A stretch of 35,454 bases of DNA from NCBI GenBank assembly GCA_031283575.1, contig JAITBL010000130.1:1-35454 (forward strand), read 5' to 3'. Source of the stretch: Treponema sp. Its GTDB lineage: Bacteria > Spirochaetota > Spirochaetia > Treponematales > Breznakiellaceae. The notes beneath the pieces are model-generated. The model was not told where the DNA came from. It was given only the letters and a program-made list of their open reading frames with translations, and searched no databases. Positions 34,144 through 35,454 of the stretch are shown here, in pieces; the stretch's first letter is position 1; each line of letters opens with the position of its first letter. The position numbers and the translations under genes are program-made.

Positions 34144-34773
34144 TCATACTCCCGCTTGTGAGGGCGTCCTGAAAAGATTCATCGTACCGGTACGCCATTC
34201 TTCCATCGCTTCAAGGATGATGTGTTCCGCCTGGGCCCAGGAATCGGCGCGGGGCCCCGCGAGGCCCTTGTTGGTGGAATTGGAAAAGATGATAGTGTTG
34301 TGTCCGCCGCTTCGCAGTTCCTTGATATTTTGCGGAGCGTCGTCGATATACACATGGGCGCCCACCGCCGCTTTGTCGTTCATAAAGCAAATATCCCTGT
34401 AGGGAATATCGTAGTTTGCAAGCCATTCTACCGTTTGTGTGACGCTGGTCTCGTGTGAATACTTGAGGAAGAGCCGGTGGGTGATAATGCGGATACGTAC
34501 GCCGCGATTCGAAAGTTTACGCAGGGTTGCCGGCGCGTCCTTGATCGGAATCATCTCGCGAAAGAGATGCCGCTGTGTTACGGCAAAACGGTGAAGCCGG
34601 TCATAACCGCCGAATTCGTTAATGCCCCATTCATCGAGGCCAAAGCTTACCTCGGCGGTAAGGGATTCTTCCGCTTTGTTGAGCCACTCGGCGGCGATCT
34701 TCCGCATGGCGCCGTAAAAGTCACCCACCACACCGTCAAGGTCGACGCCAAGAATAAAGCTGCTCTCGTCCAT
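34144..34773 (-). CDS. 5'(3')-deoxyribonucleotidase-like HAD phosphatase
   Basis: A 209-residue HAD-fold protein of the NT5C type. The nucleophile motif is GVDLDGVVGDF (Asp11, Asp13), then RIITHR near residue 95-100 as motif II, and HVYIDDAPQNIKEL near 140-152 as the acidic motif IV. It should remove phosphate from nucleotides; the exact substrate is open. No good ribosome site precedes the ATG, but a TACAAT box ends 6 bases before it, so the mRNA may be leaderless. The gene lies 33 bp upstream of the kinase gene on the same strand and may be co-transcribed with it. Confidence 0.82.
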   Translation of the reverse strand: MDESSFILGVDLDGVVGDFYGAMRKIAAEWLNKAEESLTAEVSFGLDEWGINEFGGYDRLHRFAVTQRHLFREMIPIKDAPATLRKLSNRGVRIRIITHRLFLKYSHETSVTQTVEWLANYDIPYRDICFMNDKAAVGAHVYIDDAPQNIKELRSGGHNTIIFSNSTNKGLAGPRADSWAQAEHIILEAMEEWRTGTMNLFRTPSQAGV

Positions 34774-34779
34774 GGGGAC

Positions 34780-34785
34780 ATTGTA
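34780..34785 (-). promoter_or_regulatory. Possible -10 box of a leaderless nucleotidase mRNA
   Basis: TACAAT on the minus strand (34785-34780) ends six bases before the ATG at 34773. No convincing -35 box is seen at 17 bases. If used, the transcript would begin at or near the start codon. Confidence 0.3.
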
Positions 34786-34800
34786 TCAAAAAAAACGCGC

Positions 34801-35454
34801 GTATGCCAGTTCGGGCGGCCGGGGGACGCCGACAGCCGCGAAAATATTACCAAAATAGAACGCCTCTTGCAAACCCGCGCGACATACGCCTATAATGCCA
34901 TGGGGGAAATGCTTGCCGCCCTTGACTTCGACGGCAACCCGCTGAACGTGGAATACGACCGGATGGGAAGAAAAACCGCGCTTGAAAGCGCCGATATGGG
35001 CAGAAAAGAGCAACTTCTCTCAAGGCGGCTTTTAGCCGCCAGCCGCGACGATCCCGAGCGCCGCTGGCTTGCGAGAATTGCGACCACGAATGCAGACGGG
35101 TTTTGGGTGTACCAGGATATAAAATACGACATCAACGCCGTGGGCAACGTCACGGGCTACAAAAACGACAACCACTTTTTTAAAACCACGCAGGAATATA
35201 ACTATGACGACCTCTACCAGCTTACAGACGCCCACGGGGTCAGTACCGGCTATATCAACCGGAGCAAATCGGGAACCAGTTATAACAGCGATTACCGCCA
35301 GACATTTACCTTTGACGCAATCGGCAACATGAAGTGGAAGGAAAGCAGCAGCTTTGGCACCCTGGGGGCAAACCTTAATTATAACTTTGTCTATACGAGA
35401 GCCGAAGGCAGCCCCCACCGCATGGCGCGGACAGGCGACATGTACTACCGCTAT
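34801..35454 (+). pseudogene. 5'-truncated YD/RHS-repeat protein fragment, continuing past the window
   Basis: The frame is open from about 34801 to the right edge (218 codons). It reads as YD-repeat protein: ATYAYNAMGEML, LDFDGNPLNVEYDRMGRKT, IKYDINAVGNVTGYKND, EYNYDDLYQLTDAHGV, and FTFDAIGNMKWKES, as in RHS and Tc-toxin C/B proteins. Protein character begins around FGRPGDADSRENI at 34810, with no ribosome site or plausible start; immediately upstream lies the intact nucleotidase gene on the other strand. So the N-terminal part, usually over a thousand residues, is missing here. It is either a gene remnant or a silent cassette; whether the 3' end is intact cannot be seen. Confidence 0.65.

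Overview
The window looks like a chromosomal segment of a spirochaete, most probably a Treponema of the termite-gut type. The markers are a periplasmic-type FlaB core flagellin behind a sigma-28-like promoter, a long (514-residue) treponemal-style serine hydroxymethyltransferase, and several sensor/cyclase proteins. The genus is an inference from these proteins. Most genes are GC-rich, while the block at about 14.1-23.9 kb is visibly AT-richer.

Layout. 0.3-2.5 kb: a methyl-accepting chemotaxis protein (minus strand). 2.6-6.8 kb: glyA with a structured leader, an ankyrin lipid-free secreted protein, a small coiled-coil protein and a glycerophosphodiester phosphodiesterase, closely spaced or overlapping. 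6.8-9.1 kb: a clear sigma-70 promoter, an XRE-cupin regulator and an acyl-CoA synthetase. 9.1-11.5 kb (minus): a small XRE regulator with an operator-like palindrome, then two coupled genes that both look like divergent class III nucleotide cyclase domains. 11.6-12.7 kb: a lipoprotein predicted aminopeptidase. 12.8-14.0 kb: flaB with a sigma-28-like promoter, a long structured leader and a strong terminator.

14.0-23.9 kb: one apparent six-gene operon between a good promoter (14039-14067) and a 14-bp hairpin terminator (23884-23918). It encodes a D-Ala-D-Ala ligase-like ATP-grasp enzyme, a receptor adenylate cyclase, three tandem paralogues of the DUF2156 (MprF C-terminal, GNAT-like) family that carry a cysteine cluster, and a very large MFS transporter. 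The N-terminal sensor half of the MFS protein is homologous to the sensor half of the cyclase. This is my best candidate for an undescribed system: a sensor-coupled aminoacyl/acyl-transfer and transport pathway, with the same sensor wired to cAMP-type signalling and to the transporter.

23.9-27.1 kb: an autoinducer-2 processing module, with lsrK and a cupin on the minus strand and lsrF divergent, separated by a dense array of hairpin repeats. No LsrABCD, LsrR or LsrG is visible in the window. 27.2-31.0 kb (minus): an operon of SH3-domain protein, M48 lipoprotein protease and CHASE2-adenylate cyclase, with a leader that carries three REP-like repeats. 31.2-32.0 kb: hsp20 behind a textbook sigma-54 promoter. 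32.1-34.8 kb (minus): an M50 protease, an ACT-butyrate kinase fusion and a 5'(3')-deoxyribonucleotidase-like protein. 34.8 kb to the end: a YD/RHS-repeat reading frame without its 5' part, running off the window.

Four or five proteins with class III cyclase folds in 35 kb suggest an emphasis on cyclic-nucleotide signalling. All function calls come from reading the sequence and from family knowledge; no database search was run.
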